In this document: positions 26,231 through 34,818 of the stretch, in pieces
How the letters are laid out: each line of letters starts with the position of its first letter
Position numbering within the stretch: the first letter of the stretch is position 1
NCBI GenBank assembly: GCA_051888795.1
Contig: JBJFCD010000285.1
Location: 25,611-89,610, forward strand
Length of the DNA stretch: 64,000 nucleotides
Direction of reading: 5' to 3'
Origin: MD308 sp051888795
GTDB lineage: Bacteria > Bacillota > Clostridia > Lachnospirales > Lachnospiraceae
Made by a program: the position numbers and the translations under genes
Notes under the pieces: generated by a model
Databases searched by the model: none
Seen by the model: only the letters and a program-made list of their open reading frames with translations
Told to the model about the DNA's origin: nothing

Positions 26231-26989
26231 TTATTTTAGTTCTATTTTTTTCATTTCTTCCAAAAAATCGCGAATGTAATCCACCGCCACATCAAGCGCC
26301 GCCTGTCCAAGTTCCGCTGAAGAATCTTTGGGATCAAACGGTCCAAACCATCCACTTGGCGCAATTTCTTTTGTGTCACGCACAAGTCTTACTGTTCCAC
26401 CTTTAAAATTCACAGCCTGAATATATGCGGCTTTCATCTCACCTGTCGGATCTTGCGCATTAATCGGTTTACTAAGTTCCAAATGAACGGCTTCCGGTGC
26501 AATTGCCATCATAGCAGACGTCTCCAGAACATCTCCGTGACCGCCCTGAAACCTGTCATCAAGCTGAGCCACCAAACTCCACCAGTCTACACTGGCACAT
26601 ACACCACCCTTATGATACACCTCAAGAGCCACCCTATCAATAGAAGGGGTATTTCCGCCATGTCCATTGAGAACTACAAACCTTTTTGCACCATGCTGCA
26701 TCAACGAATCCATTATCCCATGAAGTACAAGATATAGTCCTTCATATCCTATATTGATACTTCCTTCAAAGCTCAAATGATAAGGGCATACACCATAAGG
26801 TACCGTCGGTGCTACAATCACATTATCCACGTCTTCAACATGATCAGCTAAATATGACGGGACCATATAATCTGTACCCAATGCACTCTGCGTTCCATGC
26901 TGCTCCGTACTTCCGACCGGAATCACAATGACAGGATCTTTCTTAAACGCTTCTTTTGCCTGTGCCGTTGTCATTTTTCCAAGATACAT
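26231..26989 (-). CDS. Creatininase-family hydrolase
   Basis: Metal-dependent amidohydrolase of the creatininase/MftE fold. Family motifs are VGSTEQHG (Glu and His ligands), LGTDYMVPSYLADHV (Asp ligand), VVLNGHGGNTPSI and GHGDVLETSAMMA (His/Glu). 252 residues, normal. Members hydrolyse creatinine, formamides or peptide-derived substrates; the specific reaction is not readable. AAAGGAGG precedes the ATG. It lies directly upstream of the rplJ promoter, in the block that splits rplA from rplJ, and is divergent from the DegT-like gene. Confidence 0.82.
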   Translation of the reverse strand: MYLGKMTTAQAKEAFKKDPVIVIPVGSTEQHGTQSALGTDYMVPSYLADHVEDVDNVIVAPTVPYGVCPYHLSFEGSINIGYEGLYLVLHGIMDSLMQHGAKRFVVLNGHGGNTPSIDRVALEVYHKGGVCASVDWWSLVAQLDDRFQGGHGDVLETSAMMAIAPEAVHLELSKPINAQDPTGEMKAAYIQAVNFKGGTVRLVRDTKEIAPSGWFGPFDPKDSSAELGQAALDVAVDYIRDFLEEMKKIELK

Positions 26990-27108
26990 GTTCTTTCCTC
27001 CTTTACATCTGCTTCCTTTTTTGAAAATTAACCTTGCAAGTACTTCTGCTATCCTTTACTTTCAAAGTCGTTTTTTGTAAAATATTTACAGAATATCTTT
27101 TTTATAAC

Positions 27109-27137
27109 TTTACACGCATTCTTTTGCAAAGTATATA
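27109..27137 (+). promoter_or_regulatory. Promoter of DegT-like gene
   Basis: TTTACA (27109-27114), 17-base spacer, TATATA (27132-27137), about 35 bases before the start codon in a very AT-rich region. Confidence 0.45.
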
Positions 27138-27171
27138 CTTTATTTTATTTTTTTACAGGAGGTACACGATT

Positions 27172-28230
27172 ATGGAAATAGGTGGTTTTTTCCCTTTCGC
27201 TCCAACCAAAGACGATGATAACGCTTATGTAAAACGTACATGTCCCGATGCCAGCGACATTGTTCACCTGATGTCCGGACGATGTTCCATTTATTTTTGC
27301 CTTCAGGACAGCATGCTGTCAGACAAAAAGCGCGTAGCCTATCTTCCCGCATACGATTGCGAAACTGTAATTGGCTGCTTTGTAAAAGCCGGATATGAGA
27401 TTTATTATTATGACGTAGACCAACATCTTGTCCCGCAATTCGATGAAGCTCTGATTCCCAAGATCAGTTTTCTTCTCATCTGCGGTTACTATGGCTATTC
27501 TACATATGACATGGAATTTGTAAAAAAATGCAGAAAAAATGGGGTAACAATCATGCAGGATACAACCCATACTGCTTTTTCACCAACCGGAGCTTGCCCG
27601 GAAGCCGATTATATATCTGTAAGTCTCCGCAAATGGATGGGCGTAATATCAGGTGGTTTGGCTATAAAACGCAATGGCAAATTTAATGTTTTGCCTCTTC
27701 CGGCAGACGAAAAACATCTGTCCATTCGAAATAAAGCATTAAAAACCCGGGAAGAATACGAAAAGACCGGCAACGAAGCTCTCAACAAGGAAAGTTCGGA
27801 TGCTTTCTGGGAAGCTGAGTTTATGTTACGCGAAATCTTTGATATGCAAGCCGGCGACGAAAAATCTCTTGAAATAATTAAGCACTATCCATTGGTTGAA
27901 TCCATCACAAAAAGGCGGGAAAATTACGCCTACCTTCTTGAACATTTACCCAATAATCCGTCAATCCATCCAATATTTCCATACCTTCCGGATGATGTGT
28001 GCCCGATGTTTTTTGCATTCCTCGTAGACGATCGCGATTCTTTGATGAAACACCTGTCGGAAAATCAAATTCCGCCAAAGGTGTATTGGCCCGTACCCCC
28101 ATTTATTGATATAAAAAAATATCCGGGAGCCCAGTACATATACACACATGTAATGTCTATTAGCTGTGACCAAAGATTTTCGACCGAGGATATGCAAAAA
28201 GTAGTAGAAACCTTTCAAAAATTCGGATAA
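27172..28230 (+). CDS. PLP-dependent DegT/DnrJ-type aminotransferase-like protein
   Basis: Fold type I PLP enzyme. The cofactor Asp region is GVTIMQDTTHTAF, and the Schiff-base Lys is most likely in SVSLRKWMGVISGG. An early LPAYDCETVIGCFVKAGY matches the substrate loop of DegT/sugar-aminotransferase relatives. About 352 residues from ATG 27172, chosen for its AGGAGG; an upstream extension lacks a binding site. No sugar-nucleotide genes are nearby, so the substrate is unknown. It is the only rightward gene inside the otherwise leftward ribosomal region and ends at a strong terminator. Confidence 0.75.
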   Translation: MEIGGFFPFAPTKDDDNAYVKRTCPDASDIVHLMSGRCSIYFCLQDSMLSDKKRVAYLPAYDCETVIGCFVKAGYEIYYYDVDQHLVPQFDEALIPKISFLLICGYYGYSTYDMEFVKKCRKNGVTIMQDTTHTAFSPTGACPEADYISVSLRKWMGVISGGLAIKRNGKFNVLPLPADEKHLSIRNKALKTREEYEKTGNEALNKESSDAFWEAEFMLREIFDMQAGDEKSLEIIKHYPLVESITKRRENYAYLLEHLPNNPSIHPIFPYLPDDVCPMFFAFLVDDRDSLMKHLSENQIPPKVYWPVPPFIDIKKYPGAQYIYTHVMSISCDQRFSTEDMQKVVETFQKFG

Positions 28231-28241
28231 TTTGTTTCATC

Positions 28242-28276
28242 ATAAAAGGGAGAAGAAATTTACTTCTCCCTTTTAT
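28242..28276. terminator. Bidirectional terminator
   Basis: Perfect 14-bp stem ATAAAAGGGAGAAG / CTTCTCCCTTTTAT with a 7-base loop between two convergent genes (the DegT-like gene and iadA). Confidence 0.88.
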
Positions 28277-28290
28277 CATTGAGCAATAAT

Positions 28291-29433
28291 TTATTCATAG
28301 GTTCCTTTTCGAATCACCTTTTTCTCCCTCATAAAAACTTTCCCTCTGGCAATATATGTATTCAATGTCATATCTTTTTCAAAGAGCAGTATATCTGCAT
28401 CCGCTCCCTCTTTAATCGTCCCTTTTTTCGGAAACAGATCAAGCGCTTCTGCCACCTGACTGGTCATATATGGTAAGGCTTTATCTAAAGTCATCCCCAA
28501 TTTCTTTATCATAAATAATAATTCTTTACGAAGAGCATCTACTCCCGACACTCCAATCTTTAAAAGCGTGCCATCCAATGCATATTTCGACCAGCTTCCA
28601 TGCCCATCTGAACTTATCGTAATGTGTTTTGTCGGAATCCCTCTTTTCATAGCTTCCACAATACATTCACCAGGTGAAAAACACCCACTCATTCCACACG
28701 TCAGATCTATATAACCACCTTTTTCAAGAAATTGATAACCCTCTTCCATGATTTTTTCGTTTCTGTTAATATGTGTAGGTCTGAAAATACGTATCGGGAC
28801 AGAACTTTCGGAAACTACATCAAAAACAGGTTTCAATCCTTTCTCATCGTCCCCCATGTGTAATACCACAATTCCTGGTTTACCACTCAGCATTCCGGCA
28901 ACCCTAGCTTTACTTGCCAGATAAGTCAATTCATTTTCTGTAATATTGGGTGCACGATGATCAGAGACAGCAAGCTTTACGCCTAATATTTCTTTTATAA
29001 AAATGATATCTTTTTCAACCTCACCGGTAATTGTTGGTGATGGATATCCATATGCCCCGGTCAACATATATGCTGTTACCCCTTCTTCCGTAAGAGAAGC
29101 CGCTTTTGCATATAGATTCTCTACACTTCTTGTAACTCCATCTGTTCCCAGAACTCCAACAACCGTGGTGATTCCTCCTTGTACCAGCTCTGATAGCTCA
29201 AGCTCCGGTGTCCTTGTATGAAAACCGCCCTCTCCTCCTCCTCCGGTGATATGAACATGCTGATCAATAAAGCCAGGTGTCAGTATCTTATTTTCCCCAT
29301 CAATAATTTCACACCTGCCCAGAAGATTTCCAATTGAATCATTAATATATTCTATTTTTTCACCACACACCAAAACATCTTTTTTCCCAACATATTCCGG
29401 AGTGTAAACCTCTGCATTTTTTATTAATATCAT
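28291..29433 (-). CDS. iadA: Isoaspartyl (beta-aspartyl) dipeptidase
   Basis: Zinc amidohydrolase that cleaves beta-aspartyl dipeptides from damaged proteins. The ligand motif FIDQHVHITGGGGEGGFHTRTPE is diagnostic for IadA, followed by TTVVGVLGTDG, the SSDGHGSW catalytic Asp region and a C-terminal EGADADILLFE. Start ATG 29433 has GGAG 7 bases upstream and gives 380 residues, like the E. coli enzyme (390). Two upstream in-frame ATGs would add up to 21 residues; one has an AGGAGG 11 bases away and cannot be excluded. Confidence 0.9.
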   Translation of the reverse strand: MILIKNAEVYTPEYVGKKDVLVCGEKIEYINDSIGNLLGRCEIIDGENKILTPGFIDQHVHITGGGGEGGFHTRTPELELSELVQGGITTVVGVLGTDGVTRSVENLYAKAASLTEEGVTAYMLTGAYGYPSPTITGEVEKDIIFIKEILGVKLAVSDHRAPNITENELTYLASKARVAGMLSGKPGIVVLHMGDDEKGLKPVFDVVSESSVPIRIFRPTHINRNEKIMEEGYQFLEKGGYIDLTCGMSGCFSPGECIVEAMKRGIPTKHITISSDGHGSWSKYALDGTLLKIGVSGVDALRKELLFMIKKLGMTLDKALPYMTSQVAEALDLFPKKGTIKEGADADILLFEKDMTLNTYIARGKVFMREKKVIRKGTYE

Positions 29434-29533
29434 TTTTTGTCTCCGTTTTCCAAAATCTATTTTCATGTTGAACCATTCCTCCTGATATGTCAACATGATA
29501 TTTTCATTCCCTCAGTAGTTATTTATACGAAAA

Positions 29534-29566
29534 AAACATCACCGGATAATCTCTCCGGTGATGTTT
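29534..29566 (-). terminator. Terminator of the rpmG-secE-nusG-rplKA unit
   Basis: Stem ACATCACCGGA / TCCGGTGATGT with a 7-base loop, followed on the minus strand by a run of Ts, about 25 bases after the rplA stop codon. Confidence 0.88.
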
Positions 29567-29589
29567 TGTATATCATCTCTACAATCAAA

Positions 29590-30282
29590 TTAAACCAACT
29601 TCATTGGGTTAACCTTAACGCTTGGTCCCATAGTAGAAGTAAGTGCCACGCTCTTTAAGAACTGACCCTTAACTGCTGCAGGTCTAGCCTTATTGATTGC
29701 TTCAATCAGCGTCTGGAAGTTGTCCGTAAGTTGTTCTTCGGTAAAGGAAGCTTTACCTAACGGCACATGGATAATGTTTGTTTTATCAAGTCTGTACTCG
29801 ATCTTACCAGCTTTGATATCCTGGATAGCTTTTGTAACATCCATTGTTACTGTACCAGCCTTCGGGTTTGGCATAAGTCCTTTTGGTCCAAGTACACGAC
29901 CGATACGACCTACAACGCCCATCATATCTGGTGTAGCAACAACTACGTCAAATTCAAACCAGTTTTCTTTCTGGATCTTTTCAATAAGCTCCATTCCTCC
30001 TACATAATCTGCTCCTGCTGCCTCAGCCTCTGCTGCTTTAGCATCTTTTGCAAATACAAGGATACGAACCTTTTTACCTGTTCCGTGTGGCAATACAACC
30101 GCACCACGGATCTGCTGGTCAGCGTGACGTCCGTCACATCCGGTTCTGATGTGAGCCTCAATGGTCTCATCGAATTTGGCAACTGCTGTTTTCTTTACTA
30201 ATGAAACTGCGTCTGCAACATCGTAAAGAGTTCCTCTTTCGATAGCTTTTGCAGCTTCTACATATTTCTTTCCTCTTTTCAT
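29590..30282 (-). CDS. rplA: 50S ribosomal protein L1
   Basis: L1-stalk protein that also represses its own mRNA. 230 residues with the two-domain L1 signature: KFDETIEAHIRTGCDGRHADQ, GKKVRILVFAKD, LGPKGLMPNPKAGTVT and the C-terminal SVALTSTMGPSVKV. Follows rplK after 131 bases, which contain an L1-like operator next to the ribosome binding site. Last gene before the terminator. Confidence 0.97.
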   Translation of the reverse strand: MKRGKKYVEAAKAIERGTLYDVADAVSLVKKTAVAKFDETIEAHIRTGCDGRHADQQIRGAVVLPHGTGKKVRILVFAKDAKAAEAEAAGADYVGGMELIEKIQKENWFEFDVVVATPDMMGVVGRIGRVLGPKGLMPNPKAGTVTMDVTKAIQDIKAGKIEYRLDKTNIIHVPLGKASFTEEQLTDNFQTLIEAINKARPAAVKGQFLKSVALTSTMGPSVKVNPMKLV

Positions 30283-30297
30283 CTAAATAACCTCCTT

Positions 30298-30324
30298 GTG
30301 GTAATGTCGGGATAACCCTCCCAC
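30298..30324 (-). promoter_or_regulatory. L1-like mRNA operator before rplA
   Basis: Minus strand GTGGGAGGG, a short loop with CCCGACATTA, then CCAC directly abutting the AAGGAGG. This imitates the 23S rRNA L1 site (GTGGGAGG ... GAC ... CCAC) and would let excess L1 block ribosome loading. Confidence 0.65.
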
Positions 30325-30413
30325 TTAATATCATATACAGTTTCATAAAGAAGTTCTTTTCGCTTCAAAATAGCACACTCGACTCAGCGCTCGAAAGAAC
30401 CTCGCTAAGTGCT

Positions 30414-30839
30414 CTATTCTTCTACAGTTACACCCATGGAGCGGCAAGTTCCTTCGATCATGCTCATAGCTGCCTCAAGGCTTGCTGCATTAAGATCCGG
30501 CATCTTTAACTGAGCAATTTCCTCAATCTGAGCTTTCTTAATTGTTGCAACTTTTTTCTTGTTCGGAGTACCTGAACCAGATTTAATGTTACAAGCTTTT
30601 TTGATAAGAACCGGTGCCGGTGGTGTCTTTGTAACAAAGCTGAAGCTTCTGTCACTGTAAACTGTAATAACTACAGGGATGATAAGATCTCCCTGATCTG
30701 CGGTTCTAGCATTAAACTGCTTTGTAAATTCAACGATATTTACACCATGCTGACCAAGTGCAGGTCCAACCGGTGGTGCCGGAGTTGCTTTTCCGGCAGG
30801 AATCTGTAACTTAATATAACCTTCGATTTTTTTTGCCAT
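30414..30839 (-). CDS. rplK: 50S ribosomal protein L11
   Basis: Binds the GTPase-centre RNA and is needed for the stringent response and thiostrepton binding. 141 residues with the canonical IPAGKATPAPPVGPALGQHG, FVTKTPPAPVLIKKA and the C-terminal GTCRSMGV. AAGGAGG before the ATG. It sits between nusG and rplA as in nearly all bacteria. Confidence 0.98.
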   Translation of the reverse strand: MAKKIEGYIKLQIPAGKATPAPPVGPALGQHGVNIVEFTKQFNARTADQGDLIIPVVITVYSDRSFSFVTKTPPAPVLIKKACNIKSGSGTPNKKKVATIKKAQIEEIAQLKMPDLNAASLEAAMSMIEGTCRSMGVTVEE

Positions 30840-30854
30840 TTCAATTACCTCCTT

Positions 30855-30885
30855 GTGGTGTTTGCGGAACTTTTGTCCCTCCCAC
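30855..30885 (-). promoter_or_regulatory. L1-like mRNA operator before rplK
   Basis: Minus strand GTGGGAGGG, then GACAAAAGTTCCGCAAACA and CCAC directly abutting AAGGAGG. Same plan as the site before rplA, which suggests L1 feedback on both genes of the pair. Confidence 0.6.
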
Positions 30886-30951
30886 GTTTTTTTAGATTAT
30901 GCAACACAGCTTGCACAGCCAATAATGCAATCTGCGCATTGCATGTAGCAA

Positions 30952-31467
30952 TTACACTCTTTTAACTTCTGCGAAACTAATTTCAACCGGTGTTTCGCGA
31001 CCGAACAGCTCTACATTGATTGTAAGACTCTGCTTTTGCATGTTCATAGACTGAATCACTCCAACTGTATCTGCCCATGCTCCGGCAATTACCTGAACAG
31101 TATCGCCCACTTCAAAGTCAACAACGATATTCTCCTGTCTGATGCCTAATGGTGCCATCTCAGCATCTGTAAGCGGTACCGGTTTGGATCCCGGTCCTAC
31201 AAAGCCTGTAACACCTCTTGTATTTCTGACAACATACCATGTATCATCATTCATGATCATATGAATCAATACATAGCCCGGGAACATCTTTTTCTGAGAA
31301 GCTTTTGAAACTCCGTTCTTGAGTTCTACAACTTCCTGCATCGGAACCCTTACTTCAAGGATCTGATCCTCAAGATGTCTGTTCTCGATGGTCTTATCAA
31401 TGTTAGCTTTTACTTTGTTCTCATACCCTGAATAAGTATGAACTACGTACCATTTTGCCTCTGACAT
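30952..31467 (-). CDS. nusG: Transcription elongation/termination factor NusG
   Basis: 171 residues with an N-terminal NGN domain (KWYVVHTYSGYENKVKANI, then FPGYVLIHMIMND and VRNTRGVTGFVG) that contacts RNA polymerase, and a C-terminal KOW domain (FEVGDTVQVIAGAWADTVGVI). Lies between secE and rplK in the standard order. Confidence 0.97.
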   Translation of the reverse strand: MSEAKWYVVHTYSGYENKVKANIDKTIENRHLEDQILEVRVPMQEVVELKNGVSKASQKKMFPGYVLIHMIMNDDTWYVVRNTRGVTGFVGPGSKPVPLTDAEMAPLGIRQENIVVDFEVGDTVQVIAGAWADTVGVIQSMNMQKQSLTINVELFGRETPVEISFAEVKRV

Positions 31468-31496
31468 ATAATCACCTTTCTTGCATGCAGCACTGA

Positions 31497-31703
31497 TTAG
31501 CCCAGATTGACAAGAATGTCAACACCGTACTGAACCATGAAATCAACCAATGCAATGATCGCTCCCAATACTACGGATACAATAACAACCGCCGCTGTCT
31601 GTTTTGCAAGTGTCAACTTGTCTGGCCAAATGATTTTCTTGAACTCTTTACTAAGACCTTTGAACCAGCTCTTTTTCTGAGTCTTCTCACTCATGGCTTT
31701 CAA
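31497..31703 (-). CDS. secE: Preprotein translocase subunit SecE
   Basis: Essential small partner of SecY in the membrane. 68 residues: an amphipathic helix with SWFKGLSKEFKKIIWPDKLTL, then one membrane segment (about 35-58). 29 bases before nusG. Confidence 0.94.
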   Translation of the reverse strand: MKAMSEKTQKKSWFKGLSKEFKKIIWPDKLTLAKQTAAVVIVSVVLGAIIALVDFMVQYGVDILVNLG

Positions 31704-31717
31704 CTCCTTTGCAGCGA

Positions 31718-31867
31718 CTATTTTGTTTCTTTGTGCAATGTATGTGACTTGCAGAATTTACAATACTTCTTTGTCTGCATACGTTCCGGATGAGCTTTCT
31801 TATCCTTTGTCATGTTGTAATTACGCTGCTTGCACTCTGTACATTCCAATGTGATTCTTGTACGCAC
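31718..31867 (-). CDS. rpmG: 50S ribosomal protein L33
   Basis: 49 residues starting MRTRITLECTECKQRNYNMT with a GTG start codon and GAGG upstream. Two CxxC pairs (CTEC and CKFC) form the zinc ribbon, so this is the zinc-type L33. First gene of the cluster, 14 bases before secE. Confidence 0.95.
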   Translation of the reverse strand: MRTRITLECTECKQRNYNMTKDKKAHPERMQTKKYCKFCKSHTLHKETK

Positions 31868-31972
31868 AACTTCCACCTCGCTTTATACTTCTTTGTTAAA
31901 TAGTTACCTGGTAGCTTGCGAGGCTACCCAAATTTAGGCATAAAAAAAAGACCTACTTCCATTCGCTAGGAT

Positions 31973-32001
31973 AGTGTACCATACAACCCCGCCAAAAGCA
32001 A
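31973..32001 (-). promoter_or_regulatory. Promoter of rpmG-secE-nusG-rplKA
   Basis: Minus strand TTGCTT (32001-31996), 17-base spacer, TACACT (31978-31973). The leader of about 100 bases contains a GGTAGC/GCTACC hairpin (31910-31928). Confidence 0.6.
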
Positions 32002-32033
32002 GTCTTTTCGTAAAAAAAGGTTTTTATACTTTA

Positions 32034-33119
32034 CTATTTATTCCACCTGTTTAGATTCTCATCGGAATGCTCTATCTCCCGAGAGTAGCGATATAAAATT
32101 TCTACCACATCTTCCACATCAAGCGTTCGCTCATTTTTCATCCATTTTGCCAACATCATCTCGTAGACAAAAAAGGTACTCAACACCGACATCCTTACTT
32201 TTGCAAACGCATTACTGTCATATACAGCTCCACAAAAATACGTGAATATGAAATAGACCAGAATCTGTTCCAGCATAATCTTCCAGGAAGGGAGTCTCTT
32301 TTCAAGCCATTTTGCAAATTCCTGATGCTTTTTATCATATTCTTCTTTTCCGCCGGAGAAAAGGATTCCTTCCGCCTCATAAAGATAAGGCTCCCAATCA
32401 TCCCGTAGTTTTTCAAAACTATGAAGCATGCGAAATCTCTTTTTTGAAAACAAAAAATCCGGACTTTTCACTTTTGTTTTTGCGAACTCAACTGCACGTT
32501 CACTTTTATATCTTTCATACAGTTCCTCGCACGAAAAGAGTTCGCCCATATTTATTCTTCTCTGCATATCATGTGCCAGTCCCCAGACCAATGTAACACG
32601 TACTCCAAGCTCTAGTTCCCGATTTTGAAGAATCCCTAACATCTCATCTCGTCCATCTGCCAAAACAGAATAAAGAAATGGGTCGAAAGAATCAAATTCT
32701 TCCTCCCCTTCTTTTTCATACGTCAAAAAACGTACCGATTCTTCTTTTTTTAATAAAATCCTTGCCACTTCCGGGCAGGATGCGGAAAGTGTAATCTCCC
32801 TGACATTTTCAAATTCTTCGATATGCCTCGGATAGTTTCTGCATGTTTTACATAGACTTTTTGCTCCCAGTGCCGTATACAAATCACACAGATTTTCTCT
32901 GCTTAAGAACGCACACCTTTTATCTTTCGACTGTCTGAAACATTCTTCCTTCCAGTCAATGCTTCTTTTAAGTCTCTTTCCAAATTGTCCAGATACTTTT
33001 TTATATTTTACAAGAGATTTTTTATCGATCATAATCTGCCATCCTGCACAGCAGGTATCCTCACATCTGTCAGCAATACAGCAAAATTCATGATAATAGT
33101 CCGGTATTGTATAAAGCAT
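32034..33119 (-). CDS. FliB-family lysine N-methylase (flagellin methylase-like)
   Basis: Cysteine-rich protein of the FliB family, named for methylation of flagellin lysines. The N-terminal cluster has FCCIADRCEDTCCAGWQI, followed by CAFLSRENLCDLY and CKTCRNYPRH, likely metal or Fe-S ligands. About 361 residues from ATG 33119; an earlier ATG inside the ATPase gene has no binding site. There are no flagellar genes in the window, so the substrate may be another protein. It follows the ABC ATPase by 4 bases and belongs to the same transcript as the tryptophan-type importer. Confidence 0.75.
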   Translation of the reverse strand: MLYTIPDYYHEFCCIADRCEDTCCAGWQIMIDKKSLVKYKKVSGQFGKRLKRSIDWKEECFRQSKDKRCAFLSRENLCDLYTALGAKSLCKTCRNYPRHIEEFENVREITLSASCPEVARILLKKEESVRFLTYEKEGEEEFDSFDPFLYSVLADGRDEMLGILQNRELELGVRVTLVWGLAHDMQRRINMGELFSCEELYERYKSERAVEFAKTKVKSPDFLFSKKRFRMLHSFEKLRDDWEPYLYEAEGILFSGGKEEYDKKHQEFAKWLEKRLPSWKIMLEQILVYFIFTYFCGAVYDSNAFAKVRMSVLSTFFVYEMMLAKWMKNERTLDVEDVVEILYRYSREIEHSDENLNRWNK

Positions 33120-33123
33120 ATTA

Positions 33124-33897
33124 TTAATTCCCACATTCAATACTGATTTCATTGAACAATTTTAACACATCTTCTACACACATGGCAGCTTTTTCTTCAC
33201 CTTTTTTATCCAAAACAGCTTCACCCTGATGCATCATCAGAAGACGGTTTCCATATTCCATGGCATAACGCAGATTGTGGGTAACCATAATAGTTGTGAG
33301 CTTCTTTTCCTTTACAATTTTATCTGTAAGCCCCATGATCATCTCTGCAGTTTTCGGATCAAGCGCCGCTGTATGCTCATCTAAGATAAGAAATTCAATC
33401 GGAGTCATCGTAGACATCAGAAGCGCCATTGCCTGTCTCTGTCCGCCTGAAAGAGCCCCTACCTTTGTATCCATACGATCTTCCAGCCCTAAATTCAACT
33501 GTCTTAACTGTTCTTTATAATAATTTATCCGCGCTTTATTTGTTCCTCTCCCGAGTCCGTATACTTTACCCTTATTATCCGCCAGAGACATATTTTCAAG
33601 GATCGTCATAGAAGGACATGTTCCCATAGCCGGATTCTGATAAACCCGGCCAATTTTCTGATTTCTTTTATATTCTTTTTCTTTTGTGATATCCTGTCCA
33701 TTCATGATTACCTGTCCGGCTTCCGGTGAAATACTTCCGCAAATGATATTCAGCATGGAGGTTTTTCCCGAGCCATTACTTCCTACAACTGAAATAAAAT
33801 CTCCATCTTCTATTTTCAGATTAAAATTTTCAAACAGGCACATTTCATTTACGGTTCCCGGATTGTAATATTTCGAAATATTTTTAAGCTCCAGCAT
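33124..33897 (-). CDS. ABC importer ATPase (tryptophan-type, TrpZ-like)
   Basis: 257-residue ATPase with Walker A GSNGSGKTS, signature LSGGQRQAMAL, Walker B FLILDEHTAAL and switch His in VTHNLRYAM. Overlaps the permease end by 14 bases. With the permease and lipoprotein it forms an importer whose T-box leader reads a Trp codon, so tryptophan or a precursor is the likely substrate. Confidence 0.88.
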   Translation of the reverse strand: MLELKNISKYYNPGTVNEMCLFENFNLKIEDGDFISVVGSNGSGKTSMLNIICGSISPEAGQVIMNGQDITKEKEYKRNQKIGRVYQNPAMGTCPSMTILENMSLADNKGKVYGLGRGTNKARINYYKEQLRQLNLGLEDRMDTKVGALSGGQRQAMALLMSTMTPIEFLILDEHTAALDPKTAEMIMGLTDKIVKEKKLTTIMVTHNLRYAMEYGNRLLMMHQGEAVLDKKGEEKAAMCVEDVLKLFNEISIECGN

Positions 33898-34771
33898 TTT
33901 TATTCACCTTCGTCTTTCTTTCCATACTGATAACCAGAATAATCAGGAACAACACTGCTGTGATCAGTTTCATTGCCTGCGGTTCAAAATTTTTAAGCGC
34001 AATTGCCACACACGCTTTATATATAACAGAACCAACAAGTACTGCTGTTGTCGCTTTAAATATAGTAAGCTTCTTAAACAGACTCGTTCCTATGATGACA
34101 CTGGCAAGCCCAATAACGATTGCGCCGGTTCCCATAGAAATCTCGAACACTCTCTCCTCCTGCGCAAATACACAGCCTGCCAGAGACACAAGTCCATTTG
34201 CAATAGCAAGGCCAAGGATCTTAACATTTCCCTGATCTTTCGCAAGCGCAGTCACAACTAAGTCATTGTCACCGACTGCACGAAGAAGAAATCCTGATTT
34301 TGTTTTCATATATAAATCCAGAAAAACCTTGCACACTACTGCAATGATCAGAATGATCAATAATGTAGTATATGGCGCAATTCCTTCCGGAATCACGCCT
34401 GTAGTAAGATCATTTTTAAAAATCGTCTTCTGAGAAAACAGCGGCACATTCGCTGTTCCCGCAATATAAAGATTAATAGTCCAAAGAGCTGTCATCATAA
34501 TAATACCGGACAAAAGATCTCTGACCTTGCATTTTACATGGATCAGTCCGGTACACACACCAGCAAGAACACCCGCCAAAAACGCAATCGGTAAGGTGAG
34601 ATATGGATTTACTCCCTTTGTCAGAAGCATCGCTGTAACAGCCCCGCCAAGCGGAAAGCTTCCGTCTACTGTCAGATCCGGAAAATCCAATATCTTATAC
34701 GTGATATATACGCCCAGTGTTAAGATTCCGTATATCAATCCCTGCTCTAATATTGAAATGATAAAATCCAT
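33884..34771 (-). CDS. ABC importer permease (TrpY-like)
   Basis: Integral membrane subunit of about 8-9 segments, 295 residues, of the LivH-like permease class used with this lipoprotein family (LDFPDLTVDGSFPLGGAV near the N-terminus is typical). AGGAGG before the ATG. Sits between the lipoprotein and ATPase genes. Confidence 0.87.
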   Translation of the reverse strand: MDFIISILEQGLIYGILTLGVYITYKILDFPDLTVDGSFPLGGAVTAMLLTKGVNPYLTLPIAFLAGVLAGVCTGLIHVKCKVRDLLSGIIMMTALWTINLYIAGTANVPLFSQKTIFKNDLTTGVIPEGIAPYTTLLIILIIAVVCKVFLDLYMKTKSGFLLRAVGDNDLVVTALAKDQGNVKILGLAIANGLVSLAGCVFAQEERVFEISMGTGAIVIGLASVIIGTSLFKKLTIFKATTAVLVGSVIYKACVAIALKNFEPQAMKLITAVLFLIILVISMERKTKVNKNAGA

Positions 34772-34818
34772 GAAAATGCCTCCTGTAAGCCACTTTTTCC
34801 TACAATTTTTCTAAATAT

